Shown here in pieces: positions 7,564-17,421 of a stretch of DNA of 64,000 bases. A program made the translations under genes and the position numbers. This DNA is from Candidatus Proximibacter danicus. GTDB taxonomy: Bacteria > Pseudomonadota > Gammaproteobacteria > Burkholderiales > Rhodocyclaceae. The notes under the pieces were generated by a model. It was not told the origin of the DNA. It did no database searches and worked only from the letters and a program-made list of their open reading frames with translations. The stretch is taken from positions 62,001 to 126,000 of the forward strand of contig JADJUC010000006.1 in assembly GCA_016710885.1 (NCBI GenBank). The letters run 5' to 3'. The first letter of the stretch is position 1. Each line of letters begins with the position of its first letter.

Positions 7564-9420
7564 TCATTTCTTGCGCTGAATCTGCGACACGTCACGTACC
7601 GCTCCTTTGTCCGCCGAAGTGGTCATCAGTGCGTAGGCCTGCAGCGCAGCCGAGACGATACGCTCACGTTGTGCCGGTTGCCAAGCCTTATCGCCCCTAG
7701 CTTCCATGGTGACACGACGCTGGTTCATTTCGGCGTCGGAGATGGCAAGGTGAATGCGGCGGTTCGGAATATCGATCTCGATGGTGTCGCCGGTTTCGAC
7801 CAGCCCAATGGCGCCACCGTCAGCGGCCTCTGGCGAGGCATGGCCGATCGATAGCCCGGAGGTGCCGCCGGAAAAGCGACCGTCGGTGAGCAGGGCGCAA
7901 TCCTTGCCCAACCCTCGGGACTTGATGTACGAGGTTGGGTAGAGCATTTCCTGCATGCCGGGGCCGCCCTTGGGTCCTTCGTAGCGGACGATGACGACGT
8001 CGCCGGCCACCACCTCTCCGCCGAGAATGCCGGCAACCGCATCGTCCTGGCTTTCGTAGACTCGTGCCTTGCCCGTAAATACCCAGCAGGACTCGTCAAC
8101 GCCGGCCGTCTTGACGATACAGCCGTCGAGCGCGATGTTGCCGTAGAGCACCGCCAAACCGCCTTCCTGCGTATAGGCGTTGGCCTGGTTGCGGATGCAG
8201 CCGTGGGTGCGGTCGAGATCGAGTTCCGGGTAGCGGCGGCTCTGCGAGAAGGCTGTCTGGGTCGGGATCCCGCCCGGAGCAGCCATGAAGAATTCGTGGA
8301 TCTTCACATCGTGTTCGCGGATCACGTCCCAGCGGTCAATGGCTTCGCCGAGCGTCTTCATGTAGACCGTCGGCTGGTTGCGGTGGATCAGGCCGGCGCG
8401 ATCAAGCTCGCCGAGAATGCCCATGATGCCGCCGGCACGGTGCACGTCCTCGATGTGGTAATCCTGAGTTGCCGGGGCGACCTTGGCCAGACACGGCACC
8501 TTGCGCGAAATACGGTCGATGTCCTGCATCGTGAAGTCGACGCCGGCCTCCTGCGCCGCAGCCAGGATATGCAGCACGGTGTTGGTCGAGCCGCCCATGG
8601 CCACGTCAAGCGCCATGGCGTTCTCGAAGGCGGCCTTGGTCGCGATCGAGCGCGGCAGCACGGAGGCGTCGTCCTGCTCATACCAGCGGCGGCACATCTC
8701 GACGGCGGTACGACCGGCCTTGAGGAACAGTTCCTTGCGGTCAGCGTGTGTTGCGACCACCGTACCGTTGCCCGGCAACGACAGCCCCAGCGCCTCGGTC
8801 AGACAGTTCATCGAGTTGGCGGTAAACATGCCGGAGCAGGAACCACAGGTCGGGCAGGCGGAACGCTCGATGTTGTCGACTTCCTCATCGGAGCAACTGC
8901 TGTCGCCGGCCTTGATCATGGCATCGATCAGGTCGACGGCGATGGTCTTGCCGCCCCAGTTCACCTTGCCAGCTTCCATCGGGCCGCCAGAAACGAAGAT
9001 CGCCGGGATGTTCAGGCGCATCGCGGCCATCAGCATGCCCGGGGTGATCTTGTCGCAGTTCGAGATGCAGACCATGGCATCGGCGCAGTGCGCGTTGCAC
9101 ATGTATTCGACCGAATCGGCGATCAGGTCGCGCGAAGGCAGCGAATAGAGCATGCCGGCATGGCCCATGGCGATGCCGTCGTCGATGGCGATGGTGTCGA
9201 ATTCCTTGGCGATGCCGCCGGCCGCTTCGATCTCGCGCGCCACCAGTTGCCCCATGTCCTTGAGGTGCACGTGGCCGGGCACGAACTGGGTAAAGGAGTT
9301 CACCACGGCGATGATCGGCTTGCCGAAGTCGCCATCCTTCATGCCGGTGGCGCGCCACAGGGCGCGGGCGCCGGCCATGTTGCGGCCGTGGGTCGAGGTG
9401 CGGGAACGGTATTGGGGCAT
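7564..9420 (-). CDS. ilvD: Dihydroxy-acid dehydratase
   Basis: A 618-residue enzyme, the usual length for bacterial IlvD. It dehydrates 2,3-dihydroxy acids in valine, leucine and isoleucine synthesis and needs an iron-sulfur cluster. Cluster cysteines are recognisable in SNCDKITPGM and ACPTCGSCSGMFTANSMNCL, and the C-terminal KGGPGMQEMLYPTSYIKSRG segment is typical. The ATG at 9420 gives the standard start MPQYRSRTSTHGRNMAGARA; the frame extends further upstream but without family similarity. It is divergent from lgt across 109 bases, which must hold both promoters. Confidence 0.96.
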   Translation of the reverse strand: MPQYRSRTSTHGRNMAGARALWRATGMKDGDFGKPIIAVVNSFTQFVPGHVHLKDMGQLVAREIEAAGGIAKEFDTIAIDDGIAMGHAGMLYSLPSRDLIADSVEYMCNAHCADAMVCISNCDKITPGMLMAAMRLNIPAIFVSGGPMEAGKVNWGGKTIAVDLIDAMIKAGDSSCSDEEVDNIERSACPTCGSCSGMFTANSMNCLTEALGLSLPGNGTVVATHADRKELFLKAGRTAVEMCRRWYEQDDASVLPRSIATKAAFENAMALDVAMGGSTNTVLHILAAAQEAGVDFTMQDIDRISRKVPCLAKVAPATQDYHIEDVHRAGGIMGILGELDRAGLIHRNQPTVYMKTLGEAIDRWDVIREHDVKIHEFFMAAPGGIPTQTAFSQSRRYPELDLDRTHGCIRNQANAYTQEGGLAVLYGNIALDGCIVKTAGVDESCWVFTGKARVYESQDDAVAGILGGEVVAGDVVIVRYEGPKGGPGMQEMLYPTSYIKSRGLGKDCALLTDGRFSGGTSGLSIGHASPEAADGGAIGLVETGDTIEIDIPNRRIHLAISDAEMNQRRVTMEARGDKAWQPAQRERIVSAALQAYALMTTSADKGAVRDVSQIQRKK

Positions 9421-9529
9421 GGTGAAACTCCGTGAGGAACTGTGGCAACGATGCGCATTAGGACACCGCCGGCCGACTATAATTCGGGAACCGTAAATTT
9501 TAGCTGAATTTATCTGGATCCCAGCACCC

Positions 9530-10315
9530 ATGTTGGTTCACCCCCAGTTTGACCCTGTTGCCGTAGCAGTCGGCCCACTCGCCATTCACTGGTACGGACT
9601 CATGTACCTGCTCGCCTTCCTCCAGTTCTGGTGGCTGGGCAAGCTGCGCATCAGCCGGGGAGCGGCACCCGGCTGGCGGGTCGAGGCGCTGGACGACCTG
9701 CTTTTCTACGGGGTGCTGGGGGTCATTCTTGGTGGGCGACTCGGGCAAATACTGTTCTACGAGCCGGGCTACTATCTGGCTCATCCGCTGGAGATACTGG
9801 CGGTCTGGAAAGGCGGCATGTCGTTTCACGGTGGTTTTCTGGGGGTCCTCGTGGCCATGGCTTTCATTGCCCGAAAATACCAACGTTCTTGGCTCGACGT
9901 TACCGACTTCATCGCGCCATTGGTGCCGCTGGGGCTGGCGGGCGGTCGTATCGGCAATTTCATCAACGGTGAGCTATGGGGTCGGATCGCCGACCCGTCG
10001 CTACCTTGGGCCATGGTTTTCCCACGGGTAGATTTGCTGCCCCGGCATCCGTCGCAGCTCTACCAGGCGGCAGGGGAGGGCGTTCTGCTGTTTCTCCTGC
10101 TCTGGTTCTATTCCGCGACACCGCGCGGACGCGGCGCGGTTTCCGGCCTCTTTCTGATTGGCTATGGCAGCCTGCGTTTTTTGGCCGAGTTTTTTCGTGC
10201 GCCCGACGCCGGGATATTTGGGCTTTCCTACGTTGTCAGCATGGGCCAGTGGTTATCGCTACCAATGATTGCAGTCGGCACCATGCTGCTGCACCGGTCG
10301 CGCCAACATTCCTAG
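9530..10315 (+). CDS. lgt: Prolipoprotein diacylglyceryl transferase
   Basis: A 261-residue polytopic inner-membrane enzyme that transfers diacylglycerol to the lipobox cysteine of prolipoproteins such as LivK and Pal in this window. Conserved pieces are AIHWYGLMYLLAF, GGRLGQILFYEPGYY, SFHGGFLGV and the Lgt signature GRIGNFINGELWGR. Length and motif order are normal. The 191 bases after it contain no recognisable gene. Confidence 0.96.
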   Translation: MLVHPQFDPVAVAVGPLAIHWYGLMYLLAFLQFWWLGKLRISRGAAPGWRVEALDDLLFYGVLGVILGGRLGQILFYEPGYYLAHPLEILAVWKGGMSFHGGFLGVLVAMAFIARKYQRSWLDVTDFIAPLVPLGLAGGRIGNFINGELWGRIADPSLPWAMVFPRVDLLPRHPSQLYQAAGEGVLLFLLLWFYSATPRGRGAVSGLFLIGYGSLRFLAEFFRAPDAGIFGLSYVVSMGQWLSLPMIAVGTMLLHRSRQHS

Positions 10316-10506
10316 CGGTCCCGGATTCGCCGTCGCTGGCATCGAGCGCTGCCAATCCATGAGCCAGGAGTCGGAATGTTGCTGCAATGCGACCGTTGCG
10401 CGTTCGTTATCAGCCGCACGATAGCGCCCCCCCCGGGGCCGTGACAAGCGAGTAGTGACTACGTAGAATATTGGTAATTATTAATTCTTAATGCAAGGAG
10501 CCGTCC

Positions 10507-10980
10507 GTGAGCCAGCGTCCGTTCCGTATTCTCGGTATTCAGCAGATCGCCATTGGCGGGCCTTCCAAGGATCGATTGAAAACCCTGTGGGTCGATATGT
10601 TCGGACTGGAAATTACAGGCAACTTCGTCAGCGAGCGGGAAAACGTCGATGAAGATATCTGCGCCATGGGCAGCGGCCCGTTCAAGGTCGAGGTTGACCT
10701 GATGCAACCGCTGGATCCGGAAAAAAAGCCGGCGGTGCATACCACCCCGCTCAACCATGTCGGACTGTGGGTCGACAACCTGCCCGTCGCGGTCGAATGG
10801 TTGGTTGGCAAGGGGGTGCGCTTTGCCCCTGGGGGTATTCGCAAAGGGGCTGCCGGTTACGACATTACCTTTCTCCATCCGAAGGCGAGCGACGATTTTC
10901 CGATTGGCGGCGAAGGGGTGCTGATCGAACTGGTACAAGCACCTGCGGAAGTGGTGGAGGCTTTTAGCCGCCTCGGGTAA
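10507..10980 (+). CDS. VOC-family protein, candidate methylmalonyl-CoA epimerase
   Basis: A 157-residue vicinal-oxygen-chelate protein that starts with GTG at 10507 behind a good AAGGAG site. Two VOC half-repeats can be seen, one from ILGIQQIAIGG and one from PLNHVGLWVDNL; the histidine in NHVGLWV and the late glutamate in GVLIELVQAP fit metal ligands. Database names for close relatives vary between VOC protein and lactoylglutathione lyase. The convergent neighbouring operon encodes propionyl-CoA carboxylase and methylmalonyl-CoA mutase, whose pathway needs an epimerase, so that role is a reasonable inference from context but is not proven by motif. Confidence 0.7.
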   Translation: MSQRPFRILGIQQIAIGGPSKDRLKTLWVDMFGLEITGNFVSERENVDEDICAMGSGPFKVEVDLMQPLDPEKKPAVHTTPLNHVGLWVDNLPVAVEWLVGKGVRFAPGGIRKGAAGYDITFLHPKASDDFPIGGEGVLIELVQAPAEVVEAFSRLG

Positions 10981-11038
10981 GCTGGCCCCGCGGAGCGTCG
11001 CGACAGACGACGCCTGAAAATCCAAAAGGAGGAGTTTG

Positions 11039-12640
11039 ATGACGTGGTTTTCGCTGCCGGCGCTTCGCGCTGAAAAACCGCCGGCCTTTGCCGACATGGT
11101 TTCCTGCAACGACTGGCTGGCGCTACAGCCGCTCGCCAATGCGCCACTCATGCAAGGCGAGTTGGCGCAGCAGCTGGAAAGCCTGAATGGCTGGAACATT
11201 CCTGCACGTGAGCGTTTCAAGCTGCTCGAAACACTACGCAAGGCGGTTTTCGCCATTGAGGCCGAGAGTCTCAAGCGCTACGAATATCGTCCGCTGCCTC
11301 TTTCCCCGGTTGAACAAAAAGCGCTCGAAACATCTTGTCAACTCTGGCGCGGGCTGGCAACGGGGTACCTGCACTGCCTGCGAGCCTGCCTTGACGGCGA
11401 CACTGCGCTCGCCGAGCACTGCCCCAAGATTTGCCATCGCACACTGACTTCCTTGCGCCTGGAGCAGCTGTCACGCTACCGCGGCGGGGTTGTAGTACCA
11501 GGTAACTGGTGGCGTCTGCTTCACGCCACCCTCGCCGCCGCGGAGCAATTGGGCGTCACCGACACCGCCGTCAGCGACCGCCTGTTTGCCGAGACCCGCG
11601 AATCGACGCCGACGGCACAGTACGCCATGGCCATCCTCTTGCACCTGTGTCGCCCGCACGAGCTTTCACGTAGCCAGTTCTCAGCCGTACAACGCTGGCT
11701 TTCTCGCTGGCGTGCACAGGTCGAGATCCACGCCACGGCCAGCAGCGCTCGTGACAGCCGTTGCCTGCTGATTGACCTCAGTTCGGATGCGCCGGCCCAC
11801 CTTAGTGGCTCTGCACCCGCGATGCCTCGCTGGCTGTCGATCGACAGCATCCTTGGCAAGTTCAAGAGCCGGATCAAGAGTCTGCGCGAAGGCCAGACGC
11901 CAGAAGACCTCAAGCTCGGCTCTGGTCTTCCAGCCGAAGCCTGTATCTCCCTGATGCAGTTTTTGCATGGCGCGCTGCAATCACCGCCGCTGCCCTTGCC
12001 TACCTGCCGGGAAGAAAAACGTCACGTCGGTGTCTGTAGCACGGTTGAGCGCATCTATCTGCTGCTCGGCGGAAAACCTTTGGAAGAAGAGGATGCGCCA
12101 ACGACCCAAAGCAACCGCCGAATCCATGAACAGATCGCCATCTTCGGCCGTGCCGCCACGGCAGAACAGACCGAACGTGCTGCGGTGAAAGTCCCGCTTG
12201 AGCAGTGGAAACTGGTTGGCGAACCAATGAGCGACGGCGGCTTGACGCTGCTGCGCGCAGCCGGGAGTGAAGGTGACCGCCTGTCTGCCCGAAGCCTGAT
12301 CGCCGTTCACGACCCTGGCAGCAAAAGTCCATTGCTGGCCATCGTGCGTTGCTTGGCAACACTGGAAGACGGCACCCTCTACGCGCTCGTACGCGAGCTT
12401 CCGGAGGAGCCCGTTGCCTTGATCGCTACCGGCCGGGAAAAAATGACCAATCGCATCGTTCGCCATCCAGCGGTTTTTCTGCCCGCCAGTGGGTTGGTGG
12501 GCAAACCCGCCAGCCTGTTCATTCCCGCTGGTGCTATGGCCAAGCTAACGCGTCTCGATGTTCCGGCACTACCACAAGACCTGAAAATCGGGGCGCCGCT
12601 TGATCGTGGCGCAAATTTCGAGCGTTTTCGCTGCGAATAA
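11039..12640 (+). CDS. Uncharacterised 533-residue cytoplasmic protein
   Basis: I do not recognise a characterised family. The ATG at 11039 follows a perfect AGGAGG ribosome site; the TTG just before it is an alternative. There is no signal peptide or membrane helix. The N-terminal 350 residues are predicted mostly helical and leucine-rich. A charged linker follows around residue 350 and a probably beta-rich C-terminal part runs to the end (LVGEPMSDGGLTLLRAAG, LSARSLIAVHD). That layout, a helical module plus a small beta domain, could suit a ligand-binding PilZ-like protein, but no RxxxR motif was found. It lies 58 bases after the VOC gene and may share its transcript. Confidence 0.7.
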   Translation: MTWFSLPALRAEKPPAFADMVSCNDWLALQPLANAPLMQGELAQQLESLNGWNIPARERFKLLETLRKAVFAIEAESLKRYEYRPLPLSPVEQKALETSCQLWRGLATGYLHCLRACLDGDTALAEHCPKICHRTLTSLRLEQLSRYRGGVVVPGNWWRLLHATLAAAEQLGVTDTAVSDRLFAETRESTPTAQYAMAILLHLCRPHELSRSQFSAVQRWLSRWRAQVEIHATASSARDSRCLLIDLSSDAPAHLSGSAPAMPRWLSIDSILGKFKSRIKSLREGQTPEDLKLGSGLPAEACISLMQFLHGALQSPPLPLPTCREEKRHVGVCSTVERIYLLLGGKPLEEEDAPTTQSNRRIHEQIAIFGRAATAEQTERAAVKVPLEQWKLVGEPMSDGGLTLLRAAGSEGDRLSARSLIAVHDPGSKSPLLAIVRCLATLEDGTLYALVRELPEEPVALIATGREKMTNRIVRHPAVFLPASGLVGKPASLFIPAGAMAKLTRLDVPALPQDLKIGAPLDRGANFERFRCE

Positions 12641-12736
12641 ATGCGGCAGCGCATCCATTCCTTCAGGGCTGCCATGAAGTCGCCTGCTCAGGCGTAGCCG
12701 CTATTTCCCAGATAGTTTTACAACCCAGGAATCCAA

Positions 12737-12763
12737 AAAAATCCCGCACATGTGCGGGATTTT
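12737..12763. terminator. Bidirectional rho-independent terminator
   Basis: AATCCCGCACA pairs with TGTGCGGGATT with no spare loop bases in the perfect dyad. A-rich sequence lies on the left and TTTTCTTT on the right. It separates the 533-residue protein gene from the convergent pccA. Confidence 0.85.
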
Positions 12764-12782
12764 CTTTGAGGCCGGTACTGAT

Positions 12783-14783
12783 TTACTCAAACTCGATGAT
12801 GATCTGATCCACCGACAGGCTCTCGCCGGCAGCAGCCGATATCTTCTTCACCTTGCAGTCCTGCTCGGCCTTGAGGATGTTTTCCATCTTCATGGCTTCG
12901 ATGACCGCCAGCTTCTCGCCGGCCTTCACGTCCTGGCCAACCTTGACCGCCACTTCGCGCAGCAGGCCCGGCATCGGCGACATCAGGAACTTGGAGAGGT
13001 CGGGGGCAGGCTTCTCGGGCATCAGCGAGAGCAGCTCGGCCGCACGGGCGCTCATGACCATGAAGTCGGCACGGGCACCCCAGTGGAACAGGCTGTATTT
13101 GGTCTTGTGACGCTCGACCTGAAGCGTGAACTCCTCGCCGTTGCAGGTGCCGCGGAACAGCGACTCGCCGAGTTGCCAGTTGGAGAGAATCTCGTACTTC
13201 TCGCCCTTGTACTCGACGTGATAACCACCGGCGATCGGCCGGGCGATGACCGGGTGCTGCTCCTTCTGGTCGCCCTTCAGGCGGATGACCATCCACTTGT
13301 CCGAAACCTTGCGCTCGTGGCCCTGCAGCTGGCCGGTGATCGAAGCCGAGCGATCGGTGAAGCTGCGGTAGACGAAGGCGGCAACCGAAACCAGCAGCGC
13401 CGGATCATCGTGCGGCACCATCGAGGCATCAAAGCCCTTCGGGTATTCCTCGGCGATGAAGCCGGTGTTGAAGTTGCCGGAATGGAAGCGCGGGTGCTGC
13501 ATCAGCGCGGCCTGGAACGGAATGTTCGAGGAAATGCCGCGAATGACGAAGCTGTTCAGCGCATCGCGCATGCGGGCGATGGCCTGCTCGCGGGTGGCGC
13601 CATGCACGATCAGCTTGGCGATCATCGAGTCGTAGTACATCGAAATCTCGCCGCCGTCGTAGACGCCGGTATCGACGCGCACCTGGCCCGGAATTTCTTC
13701 CGGCGGCTGGAACTTCACCAGACGGCCGGTGGAAGGAAGGAAGCCGCGGAACGGGTCTTCGGCGTTGATGCGGCACTCCATCGACCAGCCGTTGAGCTGC
13801 ACGTCGGCCTGCGTCATCGGCAGCTTTTCGCCAGCGGCAACGCGGATCATCTGCTCGACCAGGTCGAGGCCGGTGATCAGTTCGGTGACCGGGTGTTCCA
13901 CCTGCAGGCGGGTGTTCATTTCCAGGAAGTAGAAGCTCTTGTCGGCACCAACCACGAATTCAACCGTACCGGCCGATTCGTACTGCACGGCACGGGCCAG
14001 GGCGACGGCCTGTTCGCCCATCGCCTTGCGCATGGCCGGATCGACGAAGGGCGACGGCGCTTCTTCGATGACCTTCTGGTGGCGACGCTGGATCGAGCAG
14101 TCACGCTCGTTCAGGTAAACGTAGTTGCCATGCGAGTCGCCAAGCACCTGGATTTCAATGTGACGCGGCTCAAGCACGTACTTCTCGATGAAGACGCGGT
14201 CGTCGTTGAAGGCGTTCTTGGCTTCGTTGACACAGGACGTGAAGCCTTCGTGCGCTTCCTTGTCGTTGAAGGCCACGCGCAGGCCCTTGCCGCCGCCACC
14301 GGCGGAAGCCTTGATCATCACCGGGTAGCCGATACCCTTGGCAATCTCGACGGCCTGATCGGGGCCGGCGATGGCTTCGTTGTAGCCGGGGATGGTGTTG
14401 ACCTTGGCTTCGAGCGCCAGCTTCTTCGACTCGATCTTGTCGCCCATCTTGCCGACCGAGTAGTGCTTCGGGCCGATGAACTTGATGCCTTCCTCTTCGA
14501 GACGGCGCGAGAAGGTGGCGTTTTCCGACAGGAAGCCGTAGCCCGGATGCACGGCCTGTGCACCGGTCTCCTTGCAAGCAGCGATGATCTTGTCCATCAC
14601 CAGGTAGGACTCTTTCGAGGCAGCCGGGCCGATACAGACGGCTTCGTCGGCGAGGTCGACGTGCAGTGCGTCCTTGTCGGCTTCGGAATAGACGGCGACG
14701 GTCTTGATGCCCATCTTGCGGGCGGTCTTGATAACGCGGCAGGCGATCTCACCGCGGTTGGCAATCAGAATCTTGGTAAACAT
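12783..14783 (-). CDS. pccA: Propionyl-CoA carboxylase biotin-carrying alpha subunit
   Basis: A 666-residue acyl-CoA carboxylase alpha chain. Residues 1-450 form the biotin carboxylase (KILIANRGEIACRVI, GGGGKGLRVAF, EMNTRLQVEHPVTE). A linker and beta domain follow, and the C-terminal biotinyl domain carries the EAMKMEN biotinylation site. Together with PccB it carboxylates propionyl-CoA to methylmalonyl-CoA. Co-transcription with pccB, meaB and the mutase supports propionyl-CoA over 3-methylcrotonyl-CoA as substrate. It is the last gene of the operon and ends 20 bases before the terminator. Confidence 0.9.
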   Translation of the reverse strand: MFTKILIANRGEIACRVIKTARKMGIKTVAVYSEADKDALHVDLADEAVCIGPAASKESYLVMDKIIAACKETGAQAVHPGYGFLSENATFSRRLEEEGIKFIGPKHYSVGKMGDKIESKKLALEAKVNTIPGYNEAIAGPDQAVEIAKGIGYPVMIKASAGGGGKGLRVAFNDKEAHEGFTSCVNEAKNAFNDDRVFIEKYVLEPRHIEIQVLGDSHGNYVYLNERDCSIQRRHQKVIEEAPSPFVDPAMRKAMGEQAVALARAVQYESAGTVEFVVGADKSFYFLEMNTRLQVEHPVTELITGLDLVEQMIRVAAGEKLPMTQADVQLNGWSMECRINAEDPFRGFLPSTGRLVKFQPPEEIPGQVRVDTGVYDGGEISMYYDSMIAKLIVHGATREQAIARMRDALNSFVIRGISSNIPFQAALMQHPRFHSGNFNTGFIAEEYPKGFDASMVPHDDPALLVSVAAFVYRSFTDRSASITGQLQGHERKVSDKWMVIRLKGDQKEQHPVIARPIAGGYHVEYKGEKYEILSNWQLGESLFRGTCNGEEFTLQVERHKTKYSLFHWGARADFMVMSARAAELLSLMPEKPAPDLSKFLMSPMPGLLREVAVKVGQDVKAGEKLAVIEAMKMENILKAEQDCKVKKISAAAGESLSVDQIIIEFE

Positions 14784-14806
14784 GTTCTAGTCCCTTTTCC
14801 TGGCGC

Positions 14807-16342
<1,536 letters not shown>

Positions 16343-16385
16343 AACGGAAACTCCCTCAAAAGTAGGGTAATTCAAAAAACAAAAA

Positions 16386-17405
16386 TCAGTGTTTCAGGTG
16401 GGCAAGCAGGGCATGCGCCGCCGCTGCCGGCGTCGTCAGCCCGTTCTCGACGGAGGTGCTCAGGCGTGCCAGGCTGGCCTGTACTTCAGGGTGATCCTTG
16501 AACTGCTGGTGCAGGCCGGTTTCTATCATCTGCCACATCCAGGCCAAGGCCTGATGCTTGCGTTTCTGCTCGAACTCGCCGGTCGGCTTCAGCGCCTTCC
16601 GGTAATTCTCGATATTCTCCCAGAACTCGGCGATGCCTTCCTTATGCAGGGCACTCGCCGTGATCACCGGCGGCGACCAGTTGGCCGAGGCCGGGCGCAG
16701 CATGTGCAGCGCATTGCGCCACTGGGCGCGAACCACGGCAGTGGCGCGCGGGTCGATGTCGGCCTTGTTGATGACCACCAGATCGGCGATCTCGACGATG
16801 CCCTTCTTGATCGCCTGCAGGTCGTCGCCGGCATTCGGCAACTGCAGCAGGCAGAAGATATCGACCATGCCGGCCACCGTCGTTTCCGACTGGCCGACGC
16901 CGACCGTCTCGACGATGATCACGTCGAAGCCGGCAGCCTCGCACAAGAGCATGGCTTCACGCGTTTTTTCCGCGACGCCGCCCAACGAACCGGCGGACGG
17001 GCTGGGGCGGATGAAGGCTTCCTCGCGCTGGCACAACATTTCCATGCGTGTCTTGTCGCCGAGGATGGAGCCGCCGGAAACGGAGGACGATGGGTCGACG
17101 GCGAGTACAGCCAGACGATGGCCGTGATTGATTAGCCACAGGCCGAGCGCTTCGATGAAGGTCGACTTGCCAGCACCGGGCACCCCCGAGATGCCGATGC
17201 GGATGGCCTTGCCGGTCTTCGGCAGCAGCGCATTCAGCACCTGCTGGGCGCGTTGCTGATGATCGGCGCGCGTGGACTCTATCAGCGTGATGGCCTTGGC
17301 CAGCGCGCGCCGCTGCCCGCCCAGTACGCCGTCAACCAATGCCTGATCGGTTGACGGGAGCGGATGGGTAGACGGTGTCAGCAAGGGAACCTCGCTCAAG
17401 TCCAT
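16386..17405 (-). CDS. meaB: Methylmalonyl-CoA mutase-associated GTPase MeaB
   Basis: A 339-residue G3E-type P-loop GTPase that guards and reloads the adenosylcobalamin cofactor of methylmalonyl-CoA mutase. Walker A is GVPGAGKSTF, with AVDPSSSVSGGSILGDKTRM and VETVGVGQSE downstream and a NKAD nucleotide-specificity motif. It is often misnamed ArgK or LAO/AO transport ATPase. I chose the ATG at 17405, 16 bases after the mutase stop codon; the longer frame would overlap the mutase gene. Confidence 0.93.
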   Translation of the reverse strand: MDLSEVPLLTPSTHPLPSTDQALVDGVLGGQRRALAKAITLIESTRADHQQRAQQVLNALLPKTGKAIRIGISGVPGAGKSTFIEALGLWLINHGHRLAVLAVDPSSSVSGGSILGDKTRMEMLCQREEAFIRPSPSAGSLGGVAEKTREAMLLCEAAGFDVIIVETVGVGQSETTVAGMVDIFCLLQLPNAGDDLQAIKKGIVEIADLVVINKADIDPRATAVVRAQWRNALHMLRPASANWSPPVITASALHKEGIAEFWENIENYRKALKPTGEFEQKRKHQALAWMWQMIETGLHQQFKDHPEVQASLARLSTSVENGLTTPAAAAHALLAHLKH

Positions 17406-17421
17406 GCTTTGTGGTGCGCGT

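Noticed and set aside
10316..10506. Possible RNA gene in the gap after lgt
   Set aside because: A GC-rich run of C and G near 10430 can pair with itself, but no tRNA, riboswitch or terminator pattern with a T-tract was found.
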